Part shown: positions 16,695 through 24,281 of the stretch, piece by piece
Numbering within the stretch: the stretch's first letter is position 1
Layout: each line of letters begins with the position of its first letter
Assembly: GCA_937907525.1 (NCBI GenBank)
Contig: CALCIB010000224.1
Span: forward strand, 1 to 28,541
Reading direction: 5' to 3'
Length of the DNA: 28,541 nucleotides
Source of the DNA: an uncultured Planctomycetales bacterium
Lineage (GTDB): Bacteria; Planctomycetota; Planctomycetia; Isosphaerales; Isosphaeraceae
Program-made: the position numbers and the translations under genes
Notes under the pieces: model-generated
What the model saw: only the letters and a program-made list of their open reading frames with translations
Databases searched by the model: none
What the model was told of the DNA's origin: nothing

Positions 16695-17621
16695 ACGTCG
16701 GATCGAAGGGCCGGATGTCGTCTCCGTCGGCTCGGGGCCGACGGAACCCATCGCGCGCCAGACCTCGGCGGCGACGGAGGGAGCGACCAGTCGCGCCGAG
16801 CCGTCGAGCATCAGCACGTGTACTCCGCCGACGTGGCCGCTGGAGGCGCCGACGTCGGCGGAGCGGCCGTCGCGGGCGACCTTCGACGTCGCGGCGTTCG
16901 GCGGCTGGGCGTGGTCGTAGAGGGTGTATCGGAAGTCGGCCGGCAACCAGGTCGAGCCGGCGTCGCCGCGCCAGGCGTCGGCGGCCGGCGACTCGTCCAT
17001 CGAGGAGACCAGGCCGTAGTTGACGCGCGACGGCGCGTCGCGGCCGTCGCCCAGCAGCCGCTCCGAGAACGCGGCGGTGAACGCCGAGCCGTCGCGGCGC
17101 TCGACCTCGCGCGCGCTGATGGGCCGTCCCAGCGCGAACGGGCCGTCGCTCCCCGCGGCGTCGGAGCCGACGCACGCGCGGTAGCTGACGGGCGCGTCGA
17201 ACCGGCCGAACGCCGCGGCGTCGCTGGGGCAAAGGAAGCCCGCCACGACTCCGCCCGCGGGAACCACCGTCGCCGACGCCTTGACGGTCTTCCCCAGCGC
17301 GTCGACGCCGAGGAAGTCGGCCGCGCCCAATCGGTCGAGCATCGCCATGTGCGGGCTCGGCGGGGCCTCCGCGAGCGGTCGCGCGACGGGGACGAGCGGC
17401 GCGACGAACGGCAGCCCTCCGGTCATCCCATCGTACATCAACACCGCCTGGCCGATCTGGGCGAGGTTCCGCCGGCAGGTCGCCAGCCGGGCCGTCTCGC
17501 GCGACCGCGGCAGGGCCATCAGGATGAAGAGGACCGCGACGACGGCCACGGCGAGGGCCACGACGACGTCGGCCGGGGAAAGGCCCGCGCGGTTGGCTCG
17601 GGCGGGAAAGGTCGCGCGCAC
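16650..17621 (-). CDS. Divergent DUF1559 / prepilin-like protein
   Basis: The 323-residue protein resembles planctomycete DUF1559 (pilin-like) proteins. It has an N-terminal hydrophobic helix (about residues 17-37) followed by PRSRETARLATCRRNLAQIGQ, the counterpart of the usual AREAARRxQCxNNLKQI block. Near the C-terminus it has H-x9-DG (HVGGVHVLMLDG). The prepilin signature GFTLIE is replaced by GLSPAD: Gly at -1 is kept, Phe+1 is Leu, and Glu+5 is Asp. GTG 17621 is preferred because AAGGA (17631-17635) stands 9 bp upstream; a TTG at 17630 is possible but abuts that site. The start lies 5 bp past the stop of the beta-propeller gene, implying an operon. The last 20 or so residues (near RRLPPSRGKTDREAAG) come from palindromic element copy A and are probably not ancestral. 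Whether it is processed or assembled is unknown. Confidence 0.8.
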   Translation of the reverse strand: MRATFPARANRAGLSPADVVVALAVAVVAVLFILMALPRSRETARLATCRRNLAQIGQAVLMYDGMTGGLPFVAPLVPVARPLAEAPPSPHMAMLDRLGAADFLGVDALGKTVKASATVVPAGGVVAGFLCPSDAAAFGRFDAPVSYRACVGSDAAGSDGPFALGRPISAREVERRDGSAFTAAFSERLLGDGRDAPSRVNYGLVSSMDESPAADAWRGDAGSTWLPADFRYTLYDHAQPPNAATSKVARDGRSADVGASSGHVGGVHVLMLDGSARLVAPSVAAEVWRAMGSVGPEPTETTSGPSIRRLPPSRGKTDREAAG

Positions 17622-17626
17622 GATCG

Positions 17627-19894
17627 TCAATCCTTCACGGTCAAGACCGCGTCGCCGACGCCCACGTTGCCGGCGGCGTCGGTGGCGCGGATCATCAGCA
17701 GGTGGACGCCCGGCTTCAACTCGGGAAGCTCCAGGGCGGTCGTCTCCGCGGTCGAGTCGAACAGGCCGTCGCCGGGGAAGATCGACGCCCACGCGCCTCC
17801 GTCCACCGCGTACTCGGCCTTCGTCAGCCGGGTCAGGTCGTCGGTCATCGTGATCGTCGCCTTGCGGCCGTCGACGGCGATCGCGATCCGGGGCGGCTCG
17901 CGATCGATCAGGAACGAGCCGCTTTCGCGCTCGCGGGAGAGCGCCTCGTCGGGCCCGTTCGACGGCCGATCGCTGGCGACGAGCTTCACCCGGTAGCGTC
18001 CCGTCGGGAACGCCGAGGCGTCCCAGGAGTAACTCTTGTCGGTAATCGCCGCGGCGGTCAGCGCGATCCAGTCGGGCCAGCCTTCCTTGCGGACCTTCAC
18101 GACGAAGTCCAGGTCGTCGCCGTTGGGGTCGCTCGCCTCCCACTGGATGGCGAGCTTGGTCCGCCTGGCGGCGGCGTCGGCGGTGGAGACGTCGGGGACG
18201 TCGAGCTTGGCGATCTCCGGGTGGAGGTTGATCGAGCGGTGGGCGATCGCCACCGAGCGCAACTCCGGCGAGCGTTTCGGATTCCTGGTCGTCAGCCGGG
18301 CGCGGTACTGGACGAACCGGCCGACCGGGACGTCGGCCCTGGCGGTCTTGGGGTCGGTTTGCTCGGGCGACCAGTCGGACCAGGTGGCGTCGGGCTCGCC
18401 GACGTTCCCCGAGCGGACCCGGAGCGCGATCGACGTCCCCTCCGGCGTCTCTCCCCGCCAGCTTACCGAGCCGAACCGGCTGGGGAGCTTGGCGTCGAAG
18501 ACGTCCGAAACCGTCTCGCCGCGGTCGACGAAGTCCGACGACAGCCGGACGACCGCCCCCGGATCCCCCGCGCCGACCAGCACGCCGCCGTCGGGTTCGG
18601 CGAGCAGGGCGAGGACCTGGCCGTTGTCGAGCTTGGCGACGGCGGCGTCCTCGGAGTCGTCCTCGCGGACCTCGTACAGAACGCCGTCGGGCCCGGTCCC
18701 CACCAGCAGGCGGTCGTCGATCTTGGCGATCGCGTGGACCAGCGCGCGGACCCGGAAGACCTCGCGGACGACCCCCGACGGCTCGATCCGGTAAACCGCG
18801 TTCTCCCCCGGCGCGGCCGGCTTCGGCGCCGCCGCGCCCCCCGGCGGAGGGTTCGAGGCGTCCTGGACGAGGGAGACCATATGAACGCGCGCGGACGTCA
18901 ATCCGCCTTCTCCCCTTGAGGGAGAAGGTGGCCCGAAGGGCCGGATGAGGGGTGGCGCGACCGAAAGCCTTGGCCCTCGAAGCCTTCGCGTATACGGAGG
19001 CGCGACGCCGATCGACCCCTCATCCGGCCTTCGGCCACCTTCTCCCTCAAGGGGAGAAGGAGAACCCGCCCCGGCTCGCATCATTGAAAACAGGTTCGTC
19101 CCCTTGTTCTCCGAGTCCGCCGCCGTGCCGGCGTACAGCGCGCCGTCGGGCGCGACCAGAAGGGCGCGGATTTCGGACTGGGGCGCGTCGTAAAGGATGC
19201 TCGCCTTGCCGTCGGGGGCGACGCGGAGGATCAGGCCCTCGCCGTCGCTTCCGGCGTAGACCGAGCCGTCGGGGCCGACCGCGACGGAGAGCAAGTGCGC
19301 GGGTTTGGCGTCGTACAACAGCGACCAGGCGCCAGCCGCCGACCGCTTCCAAAGCTGGCCCCCGGGCCCGGTGGCGGCGAACAGGTTGCCGACGGAGTCG
19401 GCCGCGAGATCCCAGACGTAGAGGACGTCCGGGGACGGCCGCGACTCGGCGTGGGCCGGGTCGGTCAGCTCGACGATCTTGCCGGAAGGGCCCGTGCCGG
19501 CGAAGACCTTGCCGTCGGACGTCGCGGCCAGGCTGAGGATCTGGCCGTCGGCGTGGTCGAGGATCCGGTCCCAGCCCCTGGCGTCCCTGGCCGCCAGGCG
19601 GAAGACCCGGCCGTCGTCGCCGGTGGCGGCGAAGGTCGAGCCGTCGGCGGCCCGCGCCAGGTCCCAGACGCGATCCGCCGGCAACGGGAACGTCGGCGCG
19701 AGCGCCCGTCCCAACCGAATCCGGCCCTGGTCGGAGACGACGACGCGCTCGCGATGATGCTTGGCGAAGGCCGCGGCCGACTCCTGCCGCCACGTCTCCA
19801 GCTTCGCGGACGACTCGCCCGCGACGACGACGAGGATCGCCGCCGTCGCGAGCGCGCCTGGGAGAATCCGCCGCCGACCGTCCGGATTGGTCAT
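17627..19894 (-). CDS. Exported beta-propeller protein with C-terminal Ig-like domains and an embedded palindromic element
   Basis: The 755-residue protein has a signal peptide (basic MTNPDGRRR, hydrophobic core, probable cleavage after residue 30, SSA). About seven blade-like repeats follow, with patterns such as LAATSDGKVFAGTGPSGKI, VAVGPDGSVYAGSDGEGLI and LLAEPDGGVLVGAGDPGAV, as in NHL/WD-like propellers. From about residue 460 to the end come two or three fibronectin/Ig-like domains (WSDWSPEQTDP; a QWEASDPNGDDLDF segment; the last ends ATDAAGNVGVGDAVLTVKD). Residues about 279-330 are encoded by palindromic element copy B and read as low-complexity SPSPLEGEGGRRPDEG and PFGPPSPSRGEGG. They fall between the inner strand GALYAGTAA and the outer strand NAVYRIEPSG of blade 5. 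GAGAGG lies 4 bp before ATG 19894. The function is unknown; periplasmic or surface scaffolding is plausible. Confidence 0.85.
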   Translation of the reverse strand: MTNPDGRRRILPGALATAAILVVVAGESSAKLETWRQESAAAFAKHHRERVVVSDQGRIRLGRALAPTFPLPADRVWDLARAADGSTFAATGDDGRVFRLAARDARGWDRILDHADGQILSLAATSDGKVFAGTGPSGKIVELTDPAHAESRPSPDVLYVWDLAADSVGNLFAATGPGGQLWKRSAAGAWSLLYDAKPAHLLSVAVGPDGSVYAGSDGEGLILRVAPDGKASILYDAPQSEIRALLVAPDGALYAGTAADSENKGTNLFSMMRAGAGSPSPLEGEGGRRPDEGSIGVAPPYTRRLRGPRLSVAPPLIRPFGPPSPSRGEGGLTSARVHMVSLVQDASNPPPGGAAAPKPAAPGENAVYRIEPSGVVREVFRVRALVHAIAKIDDRLLVGTGPDGVLYEVREDDSEDAAVAKLDNGQVLALLAEPDGGVLVGAGDPGAVVRLSSDFVDRGETVSDVFDAKLPSRFGSVSWRGETPEGTSIALRVRSGNVGEPDATWSDWSPEQTDPKTARADVPVGRFVQYRARLTTRNPKRSPELRSVAIAHRSINLHPEIAKLDVPDVSTADAAARRTKLAIQWEASDPNGDDLDFVVKVRKEGWPDWIALTAAAITDKSYSWDASAFPTGRYRVKLVASDRPSNGPDEALSRERESGSFLIDREPPRIAIAVDGRKATITMTDDLTRLTKAEYAVDGGAWASIFPGDGLFDSTAETTALELPELKPGVHLLMIRATDAAGNVGVGDAVLTVKD
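17631..17635 (-). promoter_or_regulatory. Ribosome binding site inside the end of the upstream gene
   Basis: The minus-strand AAGGA is formed by the last Lys-Asp codons of the beta-propeller gene and stands 9 bp before GTG 17621. It supports GTG over the TTG at 17630, which would leave no spacing, and points to translational coupling of the two genes. Confidence 0.55.
18906..19060. repeat. Composite palindromic element, copy B (155 bp), inside a gene
   Basis: The ends are hairpins CCTTCTCCCC / GGGAGAAGG (18906-18928) and the mirrored TTCTCCC / GGGGAGAAGG ending at 19060. Inside these are GGCCCGAAGGGCCGGATGAGGGG and CCCCTCATCCGGCCTTCGGCC, so the whole is an interrupted inverted repeat. The core contains GGCGCGACCGAAAGCCTTGG, shared with copy C in the opposite orientation. 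The reading frame of the beta-propeller gene passes through it without a stop. Confidence 0.9.
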
Positions 19895-19934
19895 GTCGCC
19901 TCTCGCCGCTCGTGGAAGTCGGGCGTCCGCCCGG

Positions 19935-21812
19935 TCACTTCAACGATAGCGACAGTCCGGCGTCCTTCGCCACCGTGAACCGGAGCGTCTGGCTCCCCTC
20001 GACGACCCAGGGGGTGGCGACGGCCGCGGTCAGGTCGGCGCGGATCGCCGCGGCCGGGCTGCGTCGCTTCGAGCCGAACGCGGCGCGGACGCTGGCGGGA
20101 AGGTCCGGCAGGACCACGCCGTTGACGGCCAGCCCGCGGTCGGGAGACTGGACGTGCAGGAAGACCTCGTCGCGCTTCAACTCCGTCTGAAGCCGCAGCG
20201 ACGTCAGAATCCCCGCCAGGTCGCGAGGCTCGTTCAGGGTCGGGTCGTTCTTGAACCGCCGCTTGGCGCTGGTCGACAGGTCGCAGACGACGGCCTCGTA
20301 GCTCCCTTCCGGGAAGTCCTCGGGGATCGCGAGCGTCGCCTCCACCTCCTGACGCTCGCCCTTGTACGGCTTGAGCGTCGCGAACGCCCGCAACGTCCCG
20401 CCGGGCTCGACCGCGACCGACCCCAGCCGCGCCGATTCGATCGTCGCCGTCCGCCGGCCGTCCTCGATCGCCACGTCGCAGTCGATCGACTCGATCCGCG
20501 CGGGGGCCATCGGGTTCCTCACCAGGATCGAGACGATCGACGCCAGCGGCCCGAACAACGCCGAGCCGCCGGAGGCGCCGGCGTAGCGCGGCCCGCTGAA
20601 GGAGTCCCGAAGCGTGATCGTCCCCAGCCCCTCAAGACGAACGTCGGCCGCGACCCTGGCCGTGAGTTCCGCGGGCAACTCCCCCTCGGTGTCGATGGCG
20701 CTCGTGAGGACCGACGTCACCAGCGAGGCGATCAACGACGGCTCGCGGACGATCCGGACCTTGTACGTCTGGGGGTCGGCGTACCGGCCGGCCTTGACGC
20801 GGACGGTCATCGGCATCAGGTCGGGCTCGACCCCCAGCCGGCCGGCGACGCCCGTGCTGACGTCGGCGTCGATCACCCCCACGATCTTCAAGGGCGAGCC
20901 CATCTTCATGCTGACGCTGGAGCGGGGATAGACCGTGTGGATGTAGCCGGTCATCATCGGGAACCGGCAACTCCCGAGGCCGAACATCGGATGGCCGAAG
21001 CCGTAGACGCGATCCCCCTCGACGTGCGTCACGGTGCCGATGCCGGAAAGGTCCAGGTCGCCCAGCACCATCGCGATGCTCAACGGCGAGCCCGGCGCCA
21101 ACGGCCGATCCCCCTCGCGCTTGACGACCTCGTCGGTGGCGCGGCCCCCCGCCGCGGCCGCCATGCCCAGCGGCCGCAGACTCCGGTCGAGCATCTCAAG
21201 CGCCCGAGGGCTGAAGCCCGAGGCGGCGAGCGGCGTCGTGATCGGGACCATCCCCGCCCCGCCGCCGGAGACCCGTAGCGGCGCGGCCCAACGATTGGGG
21301 ACGTCCTCGTCCCCCGCCGCCGCGCCGGCGTCCAGCAGATACGAGACCGAGGCGGGGACCGGCGCGGCGCGGTCGCGGGCCTCCGCGGCCAGCTTGCGGT
21401 CGCTGGCGCGGACGTACTGGACCATCTGCTGGAACGGCGTCACGCCGGCGATCGGGTCCTTGGCGAACTCCCAGGCGAACGCCACCGCGCCCACCAGCTT
21501 GCCTTCGATGTAGATCGGGCTGCCGCTCATCCCCTGGACGACGCCGGCGTGCTCCAGGTCGCAGCCGCTCAGCCGGCAAAGGACCATGTCGCGGCCGGGG
21601 CTGACGTCGCGCATCACGCCCAGGACCTCGGCGGAGAACTCCTCCGGCCTGGTCCCGACCATCACCGTCCGACCCACCCCCCTCATGCCGGGTTTGAGGT
21701 CGTCGACGTTCCAGTACGTGGACGCGGCGGGCTCGTCGGCCCGCGCGACCGCCGTCGCCAGCGCCAATAGCGCCAGCGCGATTCCGCCCAGACGAACCGT
21801 CGCGGGTCGCAT
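19935..21812 (-). CDS. Exported SpoIVB-type (S55) serine peptidase domain protein
   Basis: The 625-residue protein has a signal peptide (residues 1-25, cleavage after ARA). The following S55-like region opens with LKPGMRGVGRTVMVGTRPEEF and ILGV-type strands and reaches the serine motif QGMSGSPIYI with probable nucleophile Ser96, then EGKLVGAVAFAW. A second conserved block is VYGFGHPMFGLG with His274. In SpoIVB the histidine precedes GMSGSP; here it follows. That order also occurs in the exported S55 proteins of Acidobacteria and Planctomycetes as I recall them. The C-terminal half is beta-rich without recognised motifs. ATG 21812 is chosen for the GGGGAGG 8 bp upstream and because the signal peptide starts there; an ATG at 21866 is in frame but adds an unlikely charged leader. 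The stop is 40 bp before the beta-propeller gene, so the three genes 21812 to 16650 may form one operon. The substrate is unknown, and peptidase activity is not certain because the order differs. Confidence 0.85.
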   Translation of the reverse strand: MRPATVRLGGIALALLALATAVARADEPAASTYWNVDDLKPGMRGVGRTVMVGTRPEEFSAEVLGVMRDVSPGRDMVLCRLSGCDLEHAGVVQGMSGSPIYIEGKLVGAVAFAWEFAKDPIAGVTPFQQMVQYVRASDRKLAAEARDRAAPVPASVSYLLDAGAAAGDEDVPNRWAAPLRVSGGGAGMVPITTPLAASGFSPRALEMLDRSLRPLGMAAAAGGRATDEVVKREGDRPLAPGSPLSIAMVLGDLDLSGIGTVTHVEGDRVYGFGHPMFGLGSCRFPMMTGYIHTVYPRSSVSMKMGSPLKIVGVIDADVSTGVAGRLGVEPDLMPMTVRVKAGRYADPQTYKVRIVREPSLIASLVTSVLTSAIDTEGELPAELTARVAADVRLEGLGTITLRDSFSGPRYAGASGGSALFGPLASIVSILVRNPMAPARIESIDCDVAIEDGRRTATIESARLGSVAVEPGGTLRAFATLKPYKGERQEVEATLAIPEDFPEGSYEAVVCDLSTSAKRRFKNDPTLNEPRDLAGILTSLRLQTELKRDEVFLHVQSPDRGLAVNGVVLPDLPASVRAAFGSKRRSPAAAIRADLTAAVATPWVVEGSQTLRFTVAKDAGLSLSLK

Positions 21813-21820
21813 GGCGAACG

Positions 21821-21827
21821 CCTCCCC
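21821..21827 (-). promoter_or_regulatory. Ribosome binding site deciding the S55 gene start
   Basis: The minus strand carries GGGGAGG, ending 8 bp before ATG 21812. It is the strongest Shine-Dalgarno in the neighbourhood and places the start directly at the signal peptide. Confidence 0.65.
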
Positions 21828-21928
21828 GAGTTGAAGCGACGACCGATCGGCCGTCCGGACGAGCATCGGCCCGAAACGAGGGAAACCTGCTCTGTCGAAA
21901 ACCTAAACACCGGGTGATGATAAACATC

Positions 21929-22082
21929 CCTTCTCCCCTCGTGGGAGAAGGTGGCCGAAGGCCGGATGAGGGGGCGACCGGCGTCGCATCCCGCGTCCGG
22001 CCATGACCTTGAGGTCCAAGGCTTTCGGTCGCGCCCCCCTCATCCGCCCCTTCGGGGCGCCTTCTCCCACAAGGGGAGAAGG
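21929..22082. repeat. Composite palindromic element, copy C (154 bp)
   Basis: It begins CCTTCTCCCCTCGTGGGAGAAGG, continues TGGCCGAAGGCCGGATGAGGGG, and ends with CCCCTCATCCGCCCCTTCGG and GCCTTCTCCC / GGGGAGAAGG. Its core, read on the minus strand, contains GGCGCGACCGAAAGCCTTGG as in copy B. Translations of the two cores in the corresponding frame share GGATESLGP and SSGLRPPSP, confirming common origin. It is intergenic. Confidence 0.9.
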
Positions 22083-22435
22083 GGGAAAGCCCGCTCGCTG
22101 GCGGTGGTTTTCGACAGAGCAAGGGAAACCCCAAGACATGATCGGCCGACGCGGTCGACGATCTCCAGAGGGACCGCCTCGCCCCTCCCGAACCGAACCG
22201 CCCGACGATCGCCGTCGGACGTCACGCCCGCCTTGCCACGGGCCTTGACTTCGAGGGTCGCTCTCTTCCGGACCCTCTCTGATGAAGTGTACACGGCCGA
22301 CCAGGCCGAGTCAACGGATTCAAGAATTCCTTTTTCGACTGATCCGTCGAATCCCCCGTCCGCGACGTCCGTCGTCGTCGCGGATCGGGCGGGGCCGGCG
22401 GGCCGAGGCCGCGGGGCTTGAGGGTGGGGCTCGCG

Positions 22436-23473
22436 TCAATACTGATCGGCGCCGACGATCTCGCCGCCGTTGCGGGTGGAGAGCGCCTGGTAGGCGCCGA
22501 CCTTGCCGCCGTTGAGGTTCAGGCCGAACGGGGTGGCGGCGGTCGCGCCGACGGGGAGGCCGTTGATCTGCGGCGACGTGATCATCCACGAGTCGACCGA
22601 GTCCTTGAGGAACCGAACCGAGCCGTCGCACATGGCGACGTTGACGCCGCCGGGGTGGAAGCTCATGGCGTTGCGGATCGCCCAGAGGGACAGGGCGTTG
22701 TTGTCCGGGTCGTTGGCGGGGTCGGAGTACTTGCGGGCCCAGTTGGGCGCGAAGCGGGTCTCGACGGAGGAGCCGTCCGCGTCGTTGCCGCTCCAGATGT
22801 GCATCCGCGCCCGCGTCTGCTGGCCGTAGACGCCGTGGCCGTTCTCCGTATACATCATCGTGTTGCTGGTCCCGTCGCTCACCGAGGCGACGGTGACGAG
22901 GTCGGCTATGATGACCCCCTTGGCGTACTGCGCGAGGCCGGGCGTGATGCTCAGGCCGGTCGGCCCCCCTTGCAGGCCGAAGGCGTTCCACGGGCCCACG
23001 ACGCCCGAATAGTGGCTGTGGACCTGGCGCATCCCCCGCGACGGATCGCCGAACTGGAGCGGCTCGGACTCGCCGGCGGACGGATCGCTGGGGCAGTTGT
23101 AGGTGGCGATCGCGATCCCCGGCACGGTCCAGTTCTCCGGCATGAAGAACGGCTGCATGAAGTTCGCCGCGTTGTACGCCGCGGTCTGCTCGACGAACGG
23201 GCAGATCCGGACCAGCGACGAGAAGCCGATGTTCGTCGAGAAGCCCGCCCCCTGGACCATCAGGGCCGGCGGAAAGGCGCCGTTGGCGCTCTCGTAGTTC
23301 ACGGCCCCCAGGGCGATCTGCTTCAGATTGTTGGTGCATTGCGCGCGCCGGGCGGCCTCGCGGGCCGCCTGCACCGCCGGCAGCAAGAGCGCGATCAGCA
23401 CCGCGATGATCGCGATGACCACCAGCAACTCGATGAGGGTGAAGCCTCGACGCGGAAGACGGCTCGTTTCCAT
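22436..23473 (-). CDS. DUF1559 domain protein with prepilin-type N-terminal cleavage/methylation signal
   Basis: This 345-residue protein is a textbook planctomycete DUF1559 (SBP_bac_10-like) member. RRGFTLIELLVVIAIIAVLI gives a type IV prepilin signal with cleavage after Gly10 and Glu15 at +5. Next comes the AVQAAREAARRAQCTNNLKQI helix and a beta-rich globular domain. The C-terminal H-x9-DG motif is HPGGVNVAMCDG (His273, Asp283). YNCPSDPS and DGTSNTMMYTEN are further family marks. ATG 23473 is preceded by CAGGAG with 6 bp spacing. These proteins are thought to be exported, pilin-like surface components present in many paralogues per genome; the exact role is unknown. The small lipoprotein gene 124 bp upstream probably belongs to the same transcription unit. 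Confidence 0.95.
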   Translation of the reverse strand: METSRLPRRGFTLIELLVVIAIIAVLIALLLPAVQAAREAARRAQCTNNLKQIALGAVNYESANGAFPPALMVQGAGFSTNIGFSSLVRICPFVEQTAAYNAANFMQPFFMPENWTVPGIAIATYNCPSDPSAGESEPLQFGDPSRGMRQVHSHYSGVVGPWNAFGLQGGPTGLSITPGLAQYAKGVIIADLVTVASVSDGTSNTMMYTENGHGVYGQQTRARMHIWSGNDADGSSVETRFAPNWARKYSDPANDPDNNALSLWAIRNAMSFHPGGVNVAMCDGSVRFLKDSVDSWMITSPQINGLPVGATAATPFGLNLNGGKVGAYQALSTRNGGEIVGADQY

Positions 23474-23550
23474 TTCCGACTCCTGACGGGTGACGTGACG
23501 GGTCGAGTTGGCGTCGGCGCGGGAACTCCGTCTTCGGACGACGCGCCGGG

Positions 23551-23570
23551 CCCCGGCCGCGCGGCCGGGG
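23551..23570. other. Perfect GC palindrome between lipoprotein and DUF1559 genes
   Basis: CCCCGGCC-GCGC-GGCCGGGG is a perfect 20-bp palindrome that could fold into a strong hairpin in the transcript between the two genes. No T-run follows on either strand, so it is not a standard terminator; it may attenuate transcription or stabilise mRNA ends. Confidence 0.5.
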
Positions 23571-23597
23571 CGATCGCTCGGATGCGGGCGGGGCCCC

Positions 23598-23804
23598 TCA
23601 GCGCCTGGCCTTGCCCTTCTTGCCCTTCGGCGCGACCTGGAGCTTCAGGTTCTCCTCCGGGATGTCGATGGAGCCGGACCCGCGCACGGTGTCGTCACCC
23701 CCGCAGCCGATCACCGGAGCCACGCATGTGGAGATCACCAGGAAAAGCGTCGCGCGGCGACGCGAGAGACGTGGGTCTGGTTGCATTGGCGGGATTTCAT
23801 TCAT
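23598..23804 (-). CDS. Small lipoprotein
   Basis: This 68-residue product has a basic segment (RLSRRRA), a hydrophobic stretch LFLVISTCVAPVI and a lipobox-like VIGC followed by GG, giving a probable lipid-modified Cys at residue 34. The mature part is about 35 residues with GSGSIDIPEENLKL and a Lys/Arg-rich end (PKGKKGKARR). Short lipoproteins of this kind often sit beside DUF1559 genes in planctomycetes, which supports it as real. The start is uncertain: ATG 23804 and ATG 23786 are both possible and neither has a clear Shine-Dalgarno. The function is unknown. Confidence 0.65.
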   Translation of the reverse strand: MNEIPPMQPDPRLSRRRATLFLVISTCVAPVIGCGGDDTVRGSGSIDIPEENLKLQVAPKGKKGKARR

Positions 23805-24281
23805 GATCGCGGTGAAAATCGCTCACCAACATCCGTCATGGACCAGGAGCCGGCGGGAATGTCCAGGGTTCCGACGACGAATCGGCCGCTCGACCTCGAG
23901 TCGCCGCGTCATCGCCCCCAGGACGGACGGGTGAGGGTCGGGTCAGGTTCGGGGTCCCGAGGAAATGCTCGGGATCGCGCGGCCCTCCGAGGAGGGGCGC
24001 GGGGCGAAGCGGCCTAGCCTCGCGACCGCTCCCACGCCCGCATCAAGCATCATGATAGGCGTGGCGCGTCAGTCCTGTCAATCACATCCAGAGTCGTGGA
24101 GACGGCTCATTGACGCGCGGCTGGGCGGGGTCGACGACGTCGAGGCGAACCAACCGCTTTTCCTCGATATCGGCCGCGCCGCCGCCGAGGGCCTTGAATT
24201 TTGTTGAATCGAAGTTAAACTCGACCGAATGAGCGTCGTATCGGGAACGGACCACGCGACGGCGACGAGGGAGCCAGGCCC
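23805..24281. other. 477-bp divergent intergenic region
   Basis: The region lies between the leftward lipoprotein/DUF1559 unit and the rightward DUF1501 gene and must hold promoters for both. No gene is seen. An AT-richer stretch at 24192-24230 includes TTGAAT and TTAAAC, a weak candidate for the DUF1501 promoter (15-bp spacer). GGGTGAGGGTCGGGTCAGG with TTCGGGG (23930-23957) is a locally repetitive G-rich patch. Confidence 0.55.

Larger units (their letters stand above)
21813..22435. other. 623-bp intergenic region containing palindromic element copy C
   Basis: No gene is supported. The region carries palindromic element copy C (21929-22082). Between 22260 and 22360 is a less GC-rich stretch (GATGAAGTGTACACGG, then GGATTCAAGAATTCC, which includes an EcoRI-type palindrome) that could hold 3' end signals of the DUF1559 gene or a promoter for the S55 gene, but no clear -35/-10 pair was found. 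Confidence 0.6.

Noticed and set aside
17700..18143. N-terminal extension of the DUF1559-like gene up to 18143
   Set aside because: This part overlaps the well-supported Ig-like end of the beta-propeller gene and translates to Arg/Asp/Gly-rich shadow sequence. The GTG with a ribosome site at 17621 fits better.
16517..22082. Palindromic elements considered as ordinary transcription terminators
   Set aside because: One lies in the middle of an open reading frame, they lack T-runs, and they share roughly 150-bp architecture and core sequence.
23551..23570. GC palindrome considered as a rho-independent terminator
   Set aside because: There is no T-run on either side; it is kept only as a hairpin.
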